Assembly (NCBI RefSeq): GCF_001580545.1
Contig: NZ_LRBG01000039.1
Span: 800,992-864,991 of the forward strand
Direction of reading: 5' to 3'
Source of the DNA: Paraburkholderia monticola
GTDB taxonomy: Bacteria > Pseudomonadota > Gammaproteobacteria > Burkholderiales > Burkholderiaceae
DNA: 64,000 nt
In this document: positions 51,502-58,999 of the stretch, piece by piece
How the letters are laid out: each line of letters starts with the position of its first letter
Position numbering within the stretch: position 1 is the first letter of the stretch
Notes under the pieces: generated by a model
Databases searched by the model: none
Told to the model about the DNA's origin: nothing
The model's input: only the letters and a program-made list of their open reading frames with translations
Made by a program: the position numbers and the translations under genes

Positions 51502-52448
51502 AGACGTTCTCGTTTTCCTGTTCCGCGTGCGGTCGATGCTGCAACAGCCCGCCGTCGATGACGCTCGCGGAACTGTTCCGTCATCCTGACCGGTTCATCG
51601 GCTGCATCGCCATTGGACGAGTCGCGCGCAGGCGGCCCGGCGAACGGCTGCGCGTCGGCCGACATGAAGCGCTGCTCGACGAAGCCGACTGCGCGGCCTT
51701 CGATGCGCTTGCCGAGACGCTGCTGTATCGCGCGGGCGACCTTTTCAGCATCGTCGCGCAGGGCTTCGACTATCCATCGCTCGCGCGCTGCCCTGCTCTC
51801 GCAGACGACGGACGTTGCGCGATTCATCTGCAAGGCAAGCCGCTGACGTGCGAAGTGGTGCCGCTCGACCCGCTCGTGCCGGATCACCTGCAACATCTGG
51901 TACTGGCGGAACGCGGCGACAGTGCCGTCTATGTCGGGAGTGCCTGCATTCAGGAAGGCAGACGTGACGATGCGGCGTTGTTGGTCGACCAGGGCCGCAT
52001 TGCCGATCCGCACGCGCAAGAAACGCTCGCGCGACGACGGCGTGCGCTCGAAGCAGAGCGCGCAATCTGGACCCAGGCCGTATTCGACGCATTGCGCGTC
52101 GACCTGTTCGATTCGCCCGCCGCACGCGCACGCATTCCCGCAGGCGGCTTTCTGACCATCTCGCTGGTGCCCGCGCTGCTGAGCGTCGCGGCCGCATCCG
52201 CGCGTTGCCGTGAGCTATGTCTCGACTATATCGACCGCCAGTTGGTGTTGATCGAACGCAGCATCGCGCAGGCCCTCGCGCGGCGCAGGCTCGACGATCG
52301 TCCGGTCACGCAGCAACTGCGTGGATTTGCCAATGCGTATCAGCACGCAAAAGCGCGCCTCGTCGATGCGGGTGCCGTGGCAGACGACCACGGCAAGCCG
52401 GCCGCGCGTCCCGACATCGACGCTTATCTGAGCAGCGCCGTTCAGTGA
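51495..52448 (+). CDS. YkgJ-like cysteine-cluster protein
   Basis: 317 residues from a GTG start at 51495 that overlaps the preceding stop. The N-terminus FSFSCSACGRCCNSPP holds the C-x-x-C-x-x-C-C cluster typical of YkgJ (UPF0153) proteins, thought to bind Zn or an Fe-S cluster. LARCPALADDGRCAIHLQGKPLTCEVVPLDP supplies further cysteines. The rest is helical and Ala/Arg/Leu-rich. A start further upstream (51408) is open but would lie inside the NlpA gene. Last gene of the sulfatase operon by overlap; function unknown. Confidence 0.72.
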   Translation: MVKTFSFSCSACGRCCNSPPSMTLAELFRHPDRFIGCIAIGRVARRRPGERLRVGRHEALLDEADCAAFDALAETLLYRAGDLFSIVAQGFDYPSLARCPALADDGRCAIHLQGKPLTCEVVPLDPLVPDHLQHLVLAERGDSAVYVGSACIQEGRRDDAALLVDQGRIADPHAQETLARRRRALEAERAIWTQAVFDALRVDLFDSPAARARIPAGGFLTISLVPALLSVAAASARCRELCLDYIDRQLVLIERSIAQALARRRLDDRPVTQQLRGFANAYQHAKARLVDAGAVADDHGKPAARPDIDAYLSSAVQ

Positions 52449-52461
52449 TCCGGACCGGCTT

Positions 52462-53736
52462 TCACAGTTGCGCGTCCAGCACGCTCACGAACTTTTCGAT
52501 CAGTTTCTCGCCAAGCGAACGCTGCTTCCACGCTTCGAGCGTGACGCGCTTCGATTTCGCGATGTCGTCGGCGAAAGTGGCCGTCTGCTGCTTCGCGAAG
52601 TCGCTGTCGTAGATGTTCAGGTTCGCTTCGTCGTTCAGCTTGAACGAGCGGTTATCGAAGTTCGTCGAGCCGACCGACACCAGGTACTCGTCGACCACCA
52701 GCAATTTGCAGTGGAACATGGTCGGCTGGTACTCGTAGATCTCGACACCCGCTTTCAATAGATCGCCCCAGCACGCACGCGATGCTTCGCGCACCGTGTG
52801 CGTGTCGATGCGTTTGCCCGGCGTGATGATCTGCACTTTCACACCACGTTTCGCGGCTTCGACGATCGCATTGATGGTGAGTTTGTCGGGCACAAAGTAC
52901 GCGCTCGCAAGCTGCAGACTGCGCGTGGCGGCGGTGATGGCCATCAGATACATCAACTGCATGTCGTCGCTGCCGCCCGACGGCGAGCTGCTGAACATAT
53001 GCGCGAGACCTTCGCCCTCGCCTTTCGGCTCGGCATCGACGGGCGGGAAATACGCGGGACCGTGCAAAACGTTGCCGGTCGCCTTGATCCAGTTGTCCAT
53101 GAACACGGCCTGCATATGGCCGACCGCCGGACCTGTCATGCGAAAATGCGTATCGCGCCAGTGCTTTTCGTCCTGCGCGTTGCCGGTCCACTCCGGCGCA
53201 ATGCCGACCCCGCCCGTAAAACCGATCCGGCCGTCGATCACCAATAGCTTGCGGTGCGTCCGATCGTTCATACGACCGAGTCCAGTCCAACGCGGCTTGT
53301 GAAACTTGACCACTTCGGCGCCCGCCTCGCGCAGTAGTTCCAGATAGCGCCGATCCATTTTCGACGAACCGACCCAGTCGAGCAGGATATGCACGGCGAC
53401 ACCTTCGCGCGCCTTATCGGCAAGCGCGTGCGCAAACTGTTCGCCGATTTCGCCGGACCAGTAAATGAACGTTTCAAACGTGATGGTTTCGCGCGCCGAG
53501 CGAATGCCTTCGAGCATCGAGGGAAAGATGCGGTCGCCATTGAGCAGCATCTCGAAGCAATTGCCCGGCACCACGGGCGGTCCGAGCAATAGACCCATCG
53601 AGCGAAGGAATTGCGGATCTTCGCTCTTATATAGACGCTCGATCTTGTGTTCTATCTTCTTCTCGCCGCTCGACAGATTGGCGATCACGAGAACGATCAC
53701 GAGCGTGACGAACGCGGTAATAGGAATAGTCAGCAT
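52462..53736 (-). CDS. Phospholipase D / cardiolipin synthase-like protein
   Basis: 424 residues. One N-terminal transmembrane helix (ITAFVTLVIVLVIANL, about 5-20), then two PLD domains. HKD motif 1 lies in NDRTHRKLLVIDGRIGFTGGVG, HKD motif 2 in PTMFHCKLLVVDEYLVSVGSTNFDNRSF, both complete. ITFETFIYWSGEIGEQFAHALADKAREGV and LQLASAYFVPDKL are typical of bacterial cardiolipin synthases. It makes cardiolipin or another phosphatidyl-transfer product in the inner membrane. The start at 53736 has GAGG upstream. Monocistronic, facing the YkgJ gene. Confidence 0.9.
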   Translation of the reverse strand: MLTIPITAFVTLVIVLVIANLSSGEKKIEHKIERLYKSEDPQFLRSMGLLLGPPVVPGNCFEMLLNGDRIFPSMLEGIRSARETITFETFIYWSGEIGEQFAHALADKAREGVAVHILLDWVGSSKMDRRYLELLREAGAEVVKFHKPRWTGLGRMNDRTHRKLLVIDGRIGFTGGVGIAPEWTGNAQDEKHWRDTHFRMTGPAVGHMQAVFMDNWIKATGNVLHGPAYFPPVDAEPKGEGEGLAHMFSSSPSGGSDDMQLMYLMAITAATRSLQLASAYFVPDKLTINAIVEAAKRGVKVQIITPGKRIDTHTVREASRACWGDLLKAGVEIYEYQPTMFHCKLLVVDEYLVSVGSTNFDNRSFKLNDEANLNIYDSDFAKQQTATFADDIAKSKRVTLEAWKQRSLGEKLIEKFVSVLDAQL

Positions 53737-53836
53737 GCGTGGCCTCGATGCCGGGCGACAGGACACGAGATGCACGGCGCGTGCCCGAATCAGGACCGCG
53801 CCTTGCTACCCCCTTCTAGCGCTTCATCTGACTGCT

Positions 53837-54343
53837 TCATCTGACCAACGCAAATGCCTCGCGGCTGGCTATTTCGCCCGCGCCGAATACACCGATAACC
53901 GTATAGTCGGACGCCACGCATTCGAATGTCGACGCTTCGAACGTAAGGACGAAATGACGCCGCGCCGGTGCCTCGGGATCAATGGCCGGAGAGCCTGCCG
54001 GTACCGCGGCAATTTCCGCGCACAGCGACGAATTGACGACTTCATGCAGCGCGTAGCCAGTTAGACCCTGCGCCGCGAGCGGATGAATAGGCAAATCGGC
54101 ATCGCCCGGCGGCCCGAGACGATGAAAGACGGTGTCGGCAAACAACACCGCGCAAAAAGGATCGTCGTCGGGATCGAATGGCCCGAATCGTTCAAAGTCC
54201 GACTCCGCGATCGGATAAGTGAGGATCACGCGGCGATCGCTCGCGACGATGAATGGATCGGCGGCATCGGCGGCCGGACGAGGAGCGGAGTCCAGCAGGA
54301 CGACCTGGTCTTCCTGCTGGGATGCGTAGCACGTGCTAGCCAT
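53837..54343 (-). CDS. Hypothetical protein
   Basis: 168 residues, acidic, no signal peptide or transmembrane segment. No recognised domain. DRRVILTYPIAESDFERFGPFDPDDDPF and HEVVNSSLCAEIAAVPAGSPAIDPEAPARRHFVLTFEASTFECVASDYTVIGVFGAGE suggest a beta-rich soluble protein. Codon use is like that of its neighbours. It could be read with the H-NS-type gene directly upstream on the same strand, which ends 21 bp before its start. Confidence 0.6.
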   Translation of the reverse strand: MASTCYASQQEDQVVLLDSAPRPAADAADPFIVASDRRVILTYPIAESDFERFGPFDPDDDPFCAVLFADTVFHRLGPPGDADLPIHPLAAQGLTGYALHEVVNSSLCAEIAAVPAGSPAIDPEAPARRHFVLTFEASTFECVASDYTVIGVFGAGEIASREAFALVR

Positions 54344-54364
54344 CTACTTCACAGCCCGCGGCCG

Positions 54365-55195
54365 TTAGGCGCTGGCTTGCGTCTCTGGCGTTTGCGGAGC
54401 TGCGGCGGGCGCGGCCGTGCTCTTCGCGGCAGCCTTGCGCGCCGGTGCCTTTCTTGCCGTCTTCACTGCGCTTTTGCGGCCGGCGGTTTTCTTCACCGCG
54501 GCTTTCCGGCTTGCCGGGGTCGCCTTTTTGGCTGCGGTCTTCTTTGCGGCCGTCTTGCGAGTCGCTTTTTTCGCCGCGGTCTTCTTGCCTACCGCACTCG
54601 CGGCCGCTTTAGCCTGGCCGCTTTTCGCCGCCGCTTTCGCCGCCTTCGGAGCGGCGCTCGTCGCGCCTTCGATCAGGAATTTGCTGCGATCCTTGACCGC
54701 CGCCAGCCATGCCGGCGCCGGACCGCGGCCACTCCAGGTCGCGCCGGATTTCGGATCCAGGTACTTCGGCGGCTGTGCGCCTTTCGGCTGACCTTTGCCG
54801 CGCTTCGCGGCGGGCGCGGCCGCGGCTTTGCTTGCACTCGCGGCATCGATCAGGAATACGGTGCGGTCCTTCACGCCGGCAATCCAACCAGGCGCGCGGC
54901 CGTGACCCGTCCAGGTCGCGCCGGTTTTATGGTCGCGGTACTTCGCCGGCGTTGCCGATTTGGCGGCCTTGCTGGCGCCGGCGGGTCTTCCCCGACCTCT
55001 GCCGACATTGCCATTCAGACCTCGCGCGGCACGTCGTGCCTTTGCCTGTGCTTCGATATCGGCAGTCGTGAGACCGTGCTTCAGCATCAACTCGCGAATC
55101 TGATCGACCGCGGCCTGTGCTTTTCTGGCAATGAGAGCGTCAGCTTGCGCCTGGAGCTTCTTAAGCTTTGCTTGGATTTGCTCTAACGAAGGCAT
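54365..55195 (-). CDS. H-NS-family protein with two DNA-binding domains and a histone-H1-like tail
   Basis: 276 residues. The N-terminal coiled coil (about 1-55: LEQIQAKLKKLQAQADALIARKAQAAVDQIRELMLKHGLT) is the H-NS oligomerisation type. GRGRGRP (66-71) is an AT-hook-like motif. The H-NS DNA-binding domain occurs twice: KYRDHKTGATWTGHGRAPGWI (85-105) and KYLDPKSGATWSGRGPAPAWL (144-164). Residues about 181-276 are an Ala/Lys tail (KKTAAKKATRKTAAKKTAAKK) like bacterial H1 homologues (BpH1, HctB). It should bind AT-rich DNA and compact the nucleoid. Usual beta-proteobacterial H-NS proteins are about 100 residues. Confidence 0.88.
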   Translation of the reverse strand: MPSLEQIQAKLKKLQAQADALIARKAQAAVDQIRELMLKHGLTTADIEAQAKARRAARGLNGNVGRGRGRPAGASKAAKSATPAKYRDHKTGATWTGHGRAPGWIAGVKDRTVFLIDAASASKAAAAPAAKRGKGQPKGAQPPKYLDPKSGATWSGRGPAPAWLAAVKDRSKFLIEGATSAAPKAAKAAAKSGQAKAAASAVGKKTAAKKATRKTAAKKTAAKKATPASRKAAVKKTAGRKSAVKTARKAPARKAAAKSTAAPAAAPQTPETQASA

Positions 55196-55402
55196 TTGAT
55201 TGCTCCTTATGTGGTAATCGTCGAACTATGCCATGAATGACGAAAGAAAGGCAGTCTATTCACCTGTCCTGAGCTTCAATACATCGATAAGACGCCCATG
55301 CAGCGTTCAAATAACAAAGCTTTCAGGCTTTCTTCCGACTCATCGCAGTCTTCTTCCTTTTCCTTTCCTCCTGATTGCTCTTTTTCAATTCGGTTCCGCC
55401 AC
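55196..55402. other. Intergenic region, AT-richer than average
   Basis: About 200 bp that hold the promoter of the H-NS-type gene (minus strand) and nothing else recognisable. It is noticeably AT-richer than the surroundings, with several TTTC/CTTT tracts at 55320-55395, as might suit autoregulation by an AT-binding nucleoid protein. Confidence 0.35.
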
Positions 55403-55741
55403 TCAGATCGGTGTAAAAACGACGACCTGGCGATCGGCAATGTACCTCACACTCCGTATAAAGCGGTAGTGTTGACCGTCCGCCGTTATCCGGTTGAGCC
55501 CGAGGCGAGTCAGCACCAGCATTTCATCTGCCTGAAAAGCGTCGACGACTCCGGAATCCGTTAAATCCTCCAATGCGCCCGAGGGATTTCCGACATACAC
55601 GCTGCGCACCTGCTTGCCGATCCGCATCACGACCACGCTTTTTCCCTCGTCGAGAGCCAGCTCGAGAAAGCTGGCAAGCGTGCGCAACGACTCCGGCGTG
55701 CAAGTCCTGGTCTGATAGATCGGTGCAGTCGATGGCGTCAT
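55403..55741 (-). CDS. Hypothetical protein
   Basis: 112 residues. The ATG at 55741 has GGGGA upstream; an earlier in-frame ATG at 55822 is less likely. SLRTLASFLELALDEGKSVVVMRIGKQVRSVYVGNPSGALEDLTDSGVVDAFQADEMLVLTRLGLNRIT shows alternating beta strands and helices in a compact soluble domain. No family recognised, no signal peptide. It is alone, upstream of the H-NS-type gene on the same strand. Confidence 0.6.
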   Translation of the reverse strand: MTPSTAPIYQTRTCTPESLRTLASFLELALDEGKSVVVMRIGKQVRSVYVGNPSGALEDLTDSGVVDAFQADEMLVLTRLGLNRITADGQHYRFIRSVRYIADRQVVVFTPI

Positions 55742-56150
55742 TGTGTTTCCCCGTCGTCCGTATCGGCGATAAAAAAGGGCGCCGCCGTGCTTGCTCGCAT
55801 TAGTCGCTTCTACTATAGGCAAGCATTAGCATATTCAAAGGAGAGTAGCCCATTTTTTATTCAAAAAGGTCTCTTTTTGTGGCCTGCTATAGCGCAAGGA
55901 TTGAAGCGTGCGCGAAACGCCAGTGACGAGGTATGCAAAAAGACAGCCGCGGCTCCTGTAACGGCCCGTTACCGATCTTGCAGCATCTGTTGCCTCTGCA
56001 GCCGCGTCATCCATTTACACTTCGTGTCGGCGCCCGGCGGCAAATGTACAGCCAATAGAGAGCCTTGATGAGCCGCCGCACTCGCGGCGGCCATTGAAAA
56101 TGCACCGGGCCGCCCCATTTTCGATCCACTCAAACGCGATGGTACTTGCA
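55742..56150. other. Intergenic region with a hairpin before the small Gly-zipper protein
   Basis: About 400 bp, AT-richer around 55800-55880, with no convincing gene. GCCGCCGC-ACTC-GCGGCGGC (56072-56091) is a perfect 8-bp stem with a 4-nt loop, 60 bp before the start at 56151. It could be a leader hairpin or the end of a small transcript. Confidence 0.45.
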
Positions 56151-56402
56151 ATGAAAGCTGGTTTTATTCGGACCGCCCTCGGGGCGTTGGCTGTCTCTTT
56201 GGCAATGGCCGGCACCGCAAACGCGGCCGGTTGCCTGAAAGGAGCGGTAGTAGGCGGTGTCGCCGGACACTACGCGGGACATCATGCGGTGGTCGGCGCG
56301 GTCGGCGGCTGTATCGTCGGGCGGCATATGGCCAAAAAGCACGCCGAAGAGCAACAGGCGGCAATTCAGGCTGCGCCGCATCAGCAGGCCAGAATGCAGT
56401 AA
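56151..56402 (+). CDS. Small exported glycine-zipper protein
   Basis: 83 residues. The signal peptide is about 1-25 (MKAGFIRTALGALAVSLAMAGTANA). The mature part CLKGAVVGGVAGHYAGHHAVVGAVGGCIVGRHMAKKHAEEQ has a glycine-zipper pattern (GxxxGxxxG) and histidines, like small envelope proteins of the Gly-zipper/YMGG type. It may insert into a membrane or bind metal. I chose the ATG at 56151 because the hydrophobic segment then sits properly for a signal peptide; the ATG at 56139 is possible. Confidence 0.65.
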   Translation: MKAGFIRTALGALAVSLAMAGTANAAGCLKGAVVGGVAGHYAGHHAVVGAVGGCIVGRHMAKKHAEEQQAAIQAAPHQQARMQ

Positions 56403-56498
56403 CGGGAGAAATGGAGGCACCGCCGCAAACGTTTACGCAGGCGGCGGGGAAACGATGTTTGAATCCCCGCTTCGCGGCAAGTGCCCCATTCCGCTCGA

Positions 56499-57572
56499 TC
56501 ACGCAATGCGCAATCCGCGAGCCGGCAGGATCTCCTGAGTCGTCACGAAGCGGTGCTGCTTGACCGCGTCGTGAAAGAGGCGATAGTCACTCTTCTCGAA
56601 GGCGTCAGTCCAATTCGGTCTGTCCCCGGTGTCGTCATCGCACGACAATCCGGTCGCCAGGTACTTCCACGAACCGGGGCCTTTGGCGATATAGCCGGGC
56701 ACGGGTTCTTTCAAACGGGGAATACGGCCGGCATTCACCCATTCGCAGACGGTTCTCAGCCGCAGGTTGTCGTCGAGATCGCGGTTCGTATCGAGTAGTC
56801 GGGTCAATGCGTCCTTGACGTCGTCCGGCATGCCGGGCTGGGTTTCGAAATCTTCACGTCCGGCCAGATAAGCTCGCACGACGCGACAACTCATGTCCGC
56901 CGCCTGTACGAAATCGGGCAAATTATGTCGCGAGATGAAGTGATTCAGGCCGTCGATGTAATGCCAACGTGCCCAGGGCTGGTCGGGGTAATGCAGCGCG
57001 GCACCGTGACCGACCGGCAACGCGATCGTCAGAACGTCCGTCTCGACACGCTCGATCAGATGCGCGACCGCCAGTTCGAGGCTCGCGAGCCAGCCTTTGC
57101 GCGTGCAATCCTGCGCTTCGAGAAGATGCACGCGATTCCAGGGGCTTTCGATGCCCGCGAATCCCTGGTGCGCCCAGGTATCGACATACGTATGAAGCGT
57201 CACGCCGAGCCGGTGCAACGCGGTCTCCGAATCGCGCTGCCGGATCGCGCGCCGTACCACTTCGCGTGCCACTTCACTATCGGGCCGGCAAACCGCCTTT
57301 TCCTCGAGGCTCTCACCAACGCCGGCCGGCAAAAAATGAAAAGGCGTCCACACCAGCCGATTCTGGTCGTTCTCGGTATTGGCGTAGTCGAATAACTTGT
57401 GCGCGGTAGCAAAGCGCTCGAATGTCTCGCCACCCTTGAACCGCAGTATTCCGCTCGTCGTTGCGTCGTCGACGTACTGGCAGGCATGCGCGACAGTCTG
57501 CGCATCGCTGGGCGTCATGCCGCCGACGCGCGCGGCAATGTAGATCACGCCGTAATGGAAGTCGATGTTCAT
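56499..57572 (-). CDS. DUF6765 family protein (zinc-dependent phospholipase C-like features)
   Basis: 357 residues. MNIDFHYGVIYIAARVGGMTPSDAQTVAHACQYVDDAT is the DUF6765 opening, with His and Asp residues that could bind metal. HRLGVTLHTYVDTWAHQGFAGIESPWNRVH adds H-x-x-x-D-x-x-x-H, as in zinc-dependent phospholipase C-like proteins. The rest is helical: MSCRVVRAYLAGREDFETQPGMPDDVKDALTRLLD. No signal peptide. Probable metal-dependent hydrolase of unknown substrate; stands alone. Confidence 0.72.
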   Translation of the reverse strand: MNIDFHYGVIYIAARVGGMTPSDAQTVAHACQYVDDATTSGILRFKGGETFERFATAHKLFDYANTENDQNRLVWTPFHFLPAGVGESLEEKAVCRPDSEVAREVVRRAIRQRDSETALHRLGVTLHTYVDTWAHQGFAGIESPWNRVHLLEAQDCTRKGWLASLELAVAHLIERVETDVLTIALPVGHGAALHYPDQPWARWHYIDGLNHFISRHNLPDFVQAADMSCRVVRAYLAGREDFETQPGMPDDVKDALTRLLDTNRDLDDNLRLRTVCEWVNAGRIPRLKEPVPGYIAKGPGSWKYLATGLSCDDDTGDRPNWTDAFEKSDYRLFHDAVKQHRFVTTQEILPARGLRIA

Positions 57573-57826
57573 GGCAGGCGCTCCTCGCGCGCATACTCAC
57601 GGCCGGTCTGTTGCAGGCGACAAAGGCGAGACGAATTCAGGGAGCCGCGCGTGAGTAGATAGTAGACGAGCGAGCGGCACGCGCCTTGAAAAAACACGCG
57701 TTCCGGGCGCACCTTTTCACGTTTTGCGCCATTCGACTGTTCGGGCTACTGAAGGAAGAACGCTGCGCCGCCGGCGCGAGGCAATCGGCCGGCACGGAAA
57801 GCCCGGACCGACCCGGTCGGCGCGGC

Positions 57827-58288
57827 TCAGGTCAGATGCGTAATGGACAGACGACTATTCCAGTGCTGATTCAGATATTCGAGCGCGAACATCCGGTGAC
57901 AATGATGTGGTAAATGTTCACTGCAAAGCAGGCACCCGGACTCGAATAGCGCGATATCCAGATTGCTTTCCACGCGGCGCCGCGAAATGAGGTCGAAATA
58001 TTCCTCGCGAAAATTCTCCCAGCTCAATTGCTTGCCCTGGTAGCGTTTAAGCAGATCCGGCTCGGGAGCCAGTTCGGGAACTTCCACGTACGCCGCATTG
58101 CACAAGTGCTCGAGAAAGTAAGGCAGATCCTGCCTTTTCGCAAAGCCCGCGAGTTGCGAGGTGTTATTGAGGCGAATGTCGAGCACCGTGCGCACCTGGG
58201 CGCCCTTCAGCAAATCGAAGAACTTCTGCGCGCTTTTGCCGGTAAAACCGATGCTCGCCACCTGCACGACACTTTTGTCACGTTTCAT
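57827..58288 (-). CDS. DUF488 family protein
   Basis: 153 residues. VASIGFTGKSAQKFFDLLKGAQVRTVLDIRLNNTSQLAGFAKRQDLPYFL is the DUF488 start (strand-helix-strand with R-T-V-L-D-I-R), and CLLCSEHLPHHCHRMFALEYLNQH near the end holds the C-x-E-x-x-x-x-x-C-H-R motif of the family. AGGGAA precedes the ATG at 58288. Function of the family is unknown; a DNA- or nucleotide-related role is sometimes proposed. Gene stands between the FKBP terminator and DUF6765. Confidence 0.85.
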   Translation of the reverse strand: MKRDKSVVQVASIGFTGKSAQKFFDLLKGAQVRTVLDIRLNNTSQLAGFAKRQDLPYFLEHLCNAAYVEVPELAPEPDLLKRYQGKQLSWENFREEYFDLISRRRVESNLDIALFESGCLLCSEHLPHHCHRMFALEYLNQHWNSRLSITHLT

Positions 58289-58320
58289 GGTGAATTCCCT
58301 GGTGGGCCACTCAGCGCCCA

Positions 58321-58354
58321 TAAAAAAGCCTCGCTGCGATTGGCGCAGCGAGGC
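58321..58354 (-). terminator. Intrinsic terminator of the FKBP gene
   Basis: GCCTCGCTGCG (58328-58338) pairs with CGCAGCGAGGC (58344-58354) around ATTGG. On the minus strand the stem is followed by TTTTTTA. It lies 38 bp after the FKBP stop, a classic rho-independent terminator. Confidence 0.9.
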
Positions 58355-58392
58355 TCGGGTCTCAGTGCATCTTTGGCGCGGCTCGGGCGCTT

Positions 58393-58794
58393 TTACTTGA
58401 CGATGTCGACCAGTTCGACTTCGAAGGTCAGATCGGTATTCGGCGGAATCGGGCCGACGCCGCGATCGCCGTAGGCGGTCGCCGCCGGGCACGTGAGACG
58501 CGCCTTGCCACCGACTTTCATCTTCTGCACGCCTTGCGTCCAGCACGGGATCACGCGATTGAGCGGGAACGTGGCCGGGCCGCCGTGCTTGGCCGAGCTA
58601 TCGAATTCCGTGCCGTTGGGCAGCGTGCCGCGATAGTTGACCTTCACGACGTCGGTTGCGGACGGTTGCGGGCCCGTGCCTTGCGTCAGATGTTCGACGA
58701 TGACGCCGGACGGCAGCTTCTCCGTGGTCGGCGCGGCAGCCATCGCGGTCGAGGACAGAACGGCTGCGGCCAGCAAAGCAACGAGTGATTTCAA
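58393..58794 (-). CDS. FKBP-type peptidyl-prolyl cis-trans isomerase, exported, TTG start
   Basis: 133 residues. KSLVALLAAAVLSSTAMAAA is a signal peptide. The FKBP domain follows: SATDVVKVNYRGTLPNGTEFDSSAKHGGPATFPLNRVIPCWTQGVQKMKVGGKARLTCPAATAYGDRGVGPIPPNTDLTFEVELVDI. It contains the usual Tyr, Asp, Val and Trp active-site positions. The likely start is TTG at 58794, because GGAG lies 8 bases upstream and a correct signal peptide follows; no ATG is suitably placed. It is a periplasmic folding helper. Cysteine-containing variants (VIPCW, RLTCPA) are common in this subgroup. Confidence 0.87.
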   Translation of the reverse strand: MKSLVALLAAAVLSSTAMAAAPTTEKLPSGVIVEHLTQGTGPQPSATDVVKVNYRGTLPNGTEFDSSAKHGGPATFPLNRVIPCWTQGVQKMKVGGKARLTCPAATAYGDRGVGPIPPNTDLTFEVELVDIVK

Positions 58795-58999
58795 AGCGAA
58801 TCTCCAGTAGGGTAATTCGGCTGATTGTAACGGATCGGCTGTCGGCCGAGGCGCCCAGCCGTTGCCCGATGCCGCCCGAGGTTGCACCCGCTTCCAGGAG
58901 GTCGCTGAACCGGCGCGCGAGCTCGCGGTCCACATGAACATCCGGCGAGCGAGTCGCCGGCACGCGAATTTGCCACATCCGTCGACAAGAGCGCTTTCG

